Positions 12,957-13,342 of a stretch of DNA of 13,342 nt are shown here, one piece after another (the first letter of the stretch is position 1; each line of letters begins with the position of its first letter). This stretch comes from an uncultured Collinsella sp. (GTDB lineage: Bacteria > Actinomycetota > Coriobacteriia > Coriobacteriales > Coriobacteriaceae): NCBI GenBank assembly GCA_900543605.1, contig UQSK01000051.1:1-13342 (forward strand), in the 5' to 3' direction. A program made the translations under genes and the position numbers. A model generated the notes under the pieces. It was not told the origin of the DNA, made no database searches, and saw only the letters and a program-made list of their open reading frames with translations.

Positions 12957-13292
12957 CTACTCCAGCTCAAACGCTCCGGTATAGAGCTGGTAGTAATACC
13001 CGCGCTTGGCGATCAGCTCGTCGTGGTTGCCGCGCTCGATGATGCGGCCGTGGTCCAGGCAGATAATCGCGTCGGAGTTGCGCACGGTGGAGAGGCGGTG
13101 CGCGATGACAAACGTCGTGCGGCCCTCCATGAGCTTATCCATGCCGGCCTGCACGATGGCCTCGGTGCGGGTGTCGATGGAGCTCGTGGCCTCGTCCAGA
13201 ATCATTGCCGGCGGATCGGCGACGGCGGCGCGTGCGATCGAAATCAGCTGGCGCTGGCCCTGCGACAGCTGGGCGCCGTTGCCGGTGAGCAT
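12957..13292 (-). CDS. ABC exporter ATP-binding protein, C-terminal fragment (5' truncated)
   Basis: These are the last 111 residues of an ABC nucleotide-binding domain. The signature motif LSQGQRQ (about 9-15), Walker B with the catalytic glutamate (AMILDEATSSID, 29-40), the D-loop and the H-loop histidine (VIAHRLST, 62-69) are all present, followed by a short C-terminus (YYYQLYTGAFELE). The wording of these motifs and the tail fits fused membrane-plus-ATPase exporters of the MsbA/multidrug type, which often come as two adjacent half-transporters in Gram-positives. The membrane domain, Walker A and Q-loop lie beyond the window. The methionine at 13292 abuts adapter sequence and is not a true start. 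The substrate is unknown. The message would run through the inverted repeat to the hairpin at 12758-12787. Confidence 0.9.
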   Translation of the reverse strand: MLTGNGAQLSQGQRQLISIARAAVADPPAMILDEATSSIDTRTEAIVQAGMDKLMEGRTTFVIAHRLSTVRNSDAIICLDHGRIIERGNHDELIAKRGYYYQLYTGAFELE

Positions 13293-13342
13293 CTGTCTCT
13301 TATACACATCTGACGCTGCCGACGACTTAATAGGTGTAGATC
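13293..13342 (-). other. Illumina Nextera i5 adapter, inverted copy (synthetic, not genomic)
   Basis: This is the exact reverse complement of bases 1-50: mosaic end 13293-13311, read-1 sequence 13312-13325, index complement CTTAATAG 13326-13333, then GTGTAGATC. Read on the minus strand it adds MYKRQ to the ABC fragment. Genomic sequence ends at 13292. Confidence 0.98.

Noticed and set aside
12951..12971. 8-bp dyad TTTGAGCT / AGCTCAAA overlapping the ABC gene stop codon
   Set aside because: Short, no U-tract, and partly within coding sequence; likely chance.
12742..12984. Short open frames on both strands across 12742-12984
   Set aside because: They share peptides because they read the two arms of the same inverted repeat; there is no coding evidence.
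1..13342. Terminal inverted repeats suggesting a transposon or linear plasmid
   Set aside because: The repeats are exact sequencing adapter, not biological ends.

Overview
The window is a G+C-rich bacterial fragment. Its layout and protein families suit an actinobacterium of the Coriobacteriia, and a gut Collinsella-like organism is my best guess. That placement is an inference from codon use, gene content and the style of the intergenic palindromes; no rRNA or marker gene here proves it. The first and last 50 bases are not genomic. They are Illumina Nextera i5 adapter plus index plus transposase mosaic end, present in inverted orientation at both ends. Real sequence is about 51-13292, and the genes at both ends are cut by the adapter.

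Layout from left to right: the 3' end of a KdpD-type sensor kinase and the complete KdpE-type response regulator (+); a bifunctional 23S rRNA methyltransferase RlmKL (-), convergent with kdpE; a Cof-type HAD phosphatase and a short transaldolase/fructose-6-phosphate aldolase family enzyme (+); the Tex transcription accessory protein (-), convergent with the aldolase; a three-gene leftward unit of SDR dehydrogenase, OFA-family MFS carrier and Gfo/Idh/MocA dehydrogenase; a divergent LysR-type regulator (+); and the C-terminal end of an ABC exporter ATPase (-).

The LysR-SDR-MFS-Gfo/Idh block looks like a self-contained uptake and oxidation module. One regulator and one carrier sit with two NAD(P)-dependent dehydrogenases, and an intrinsic terminator at 8185-8218 closes the unit. 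The substrate cannot be read from sequence. The regulator/SDR gap (11610-11842) holds several inverted repeats that could be operators.

The non-coding DNA is the second theme. All three convergent gaps carry a different long inverted repeat (1240-1306, 5700-5771, 12827-12930). A 31-bp near-perfect palindrome occurs twice, on either side of the Gfo/Idh gene (8144-8174 and 9367-9397). These look like REP- or MITE-like dispersed elements. The most notable protein observation is that the RlmL half of RlmKL has lost its NPPY catalytic motif and its glycine-rich SAM loop is altered, while the RlmK half looks intact. I found no tRNA, rRNA, CRISPR array, transposase or phage gene, and nothing that amounts to a clearly new defence or mobile system.
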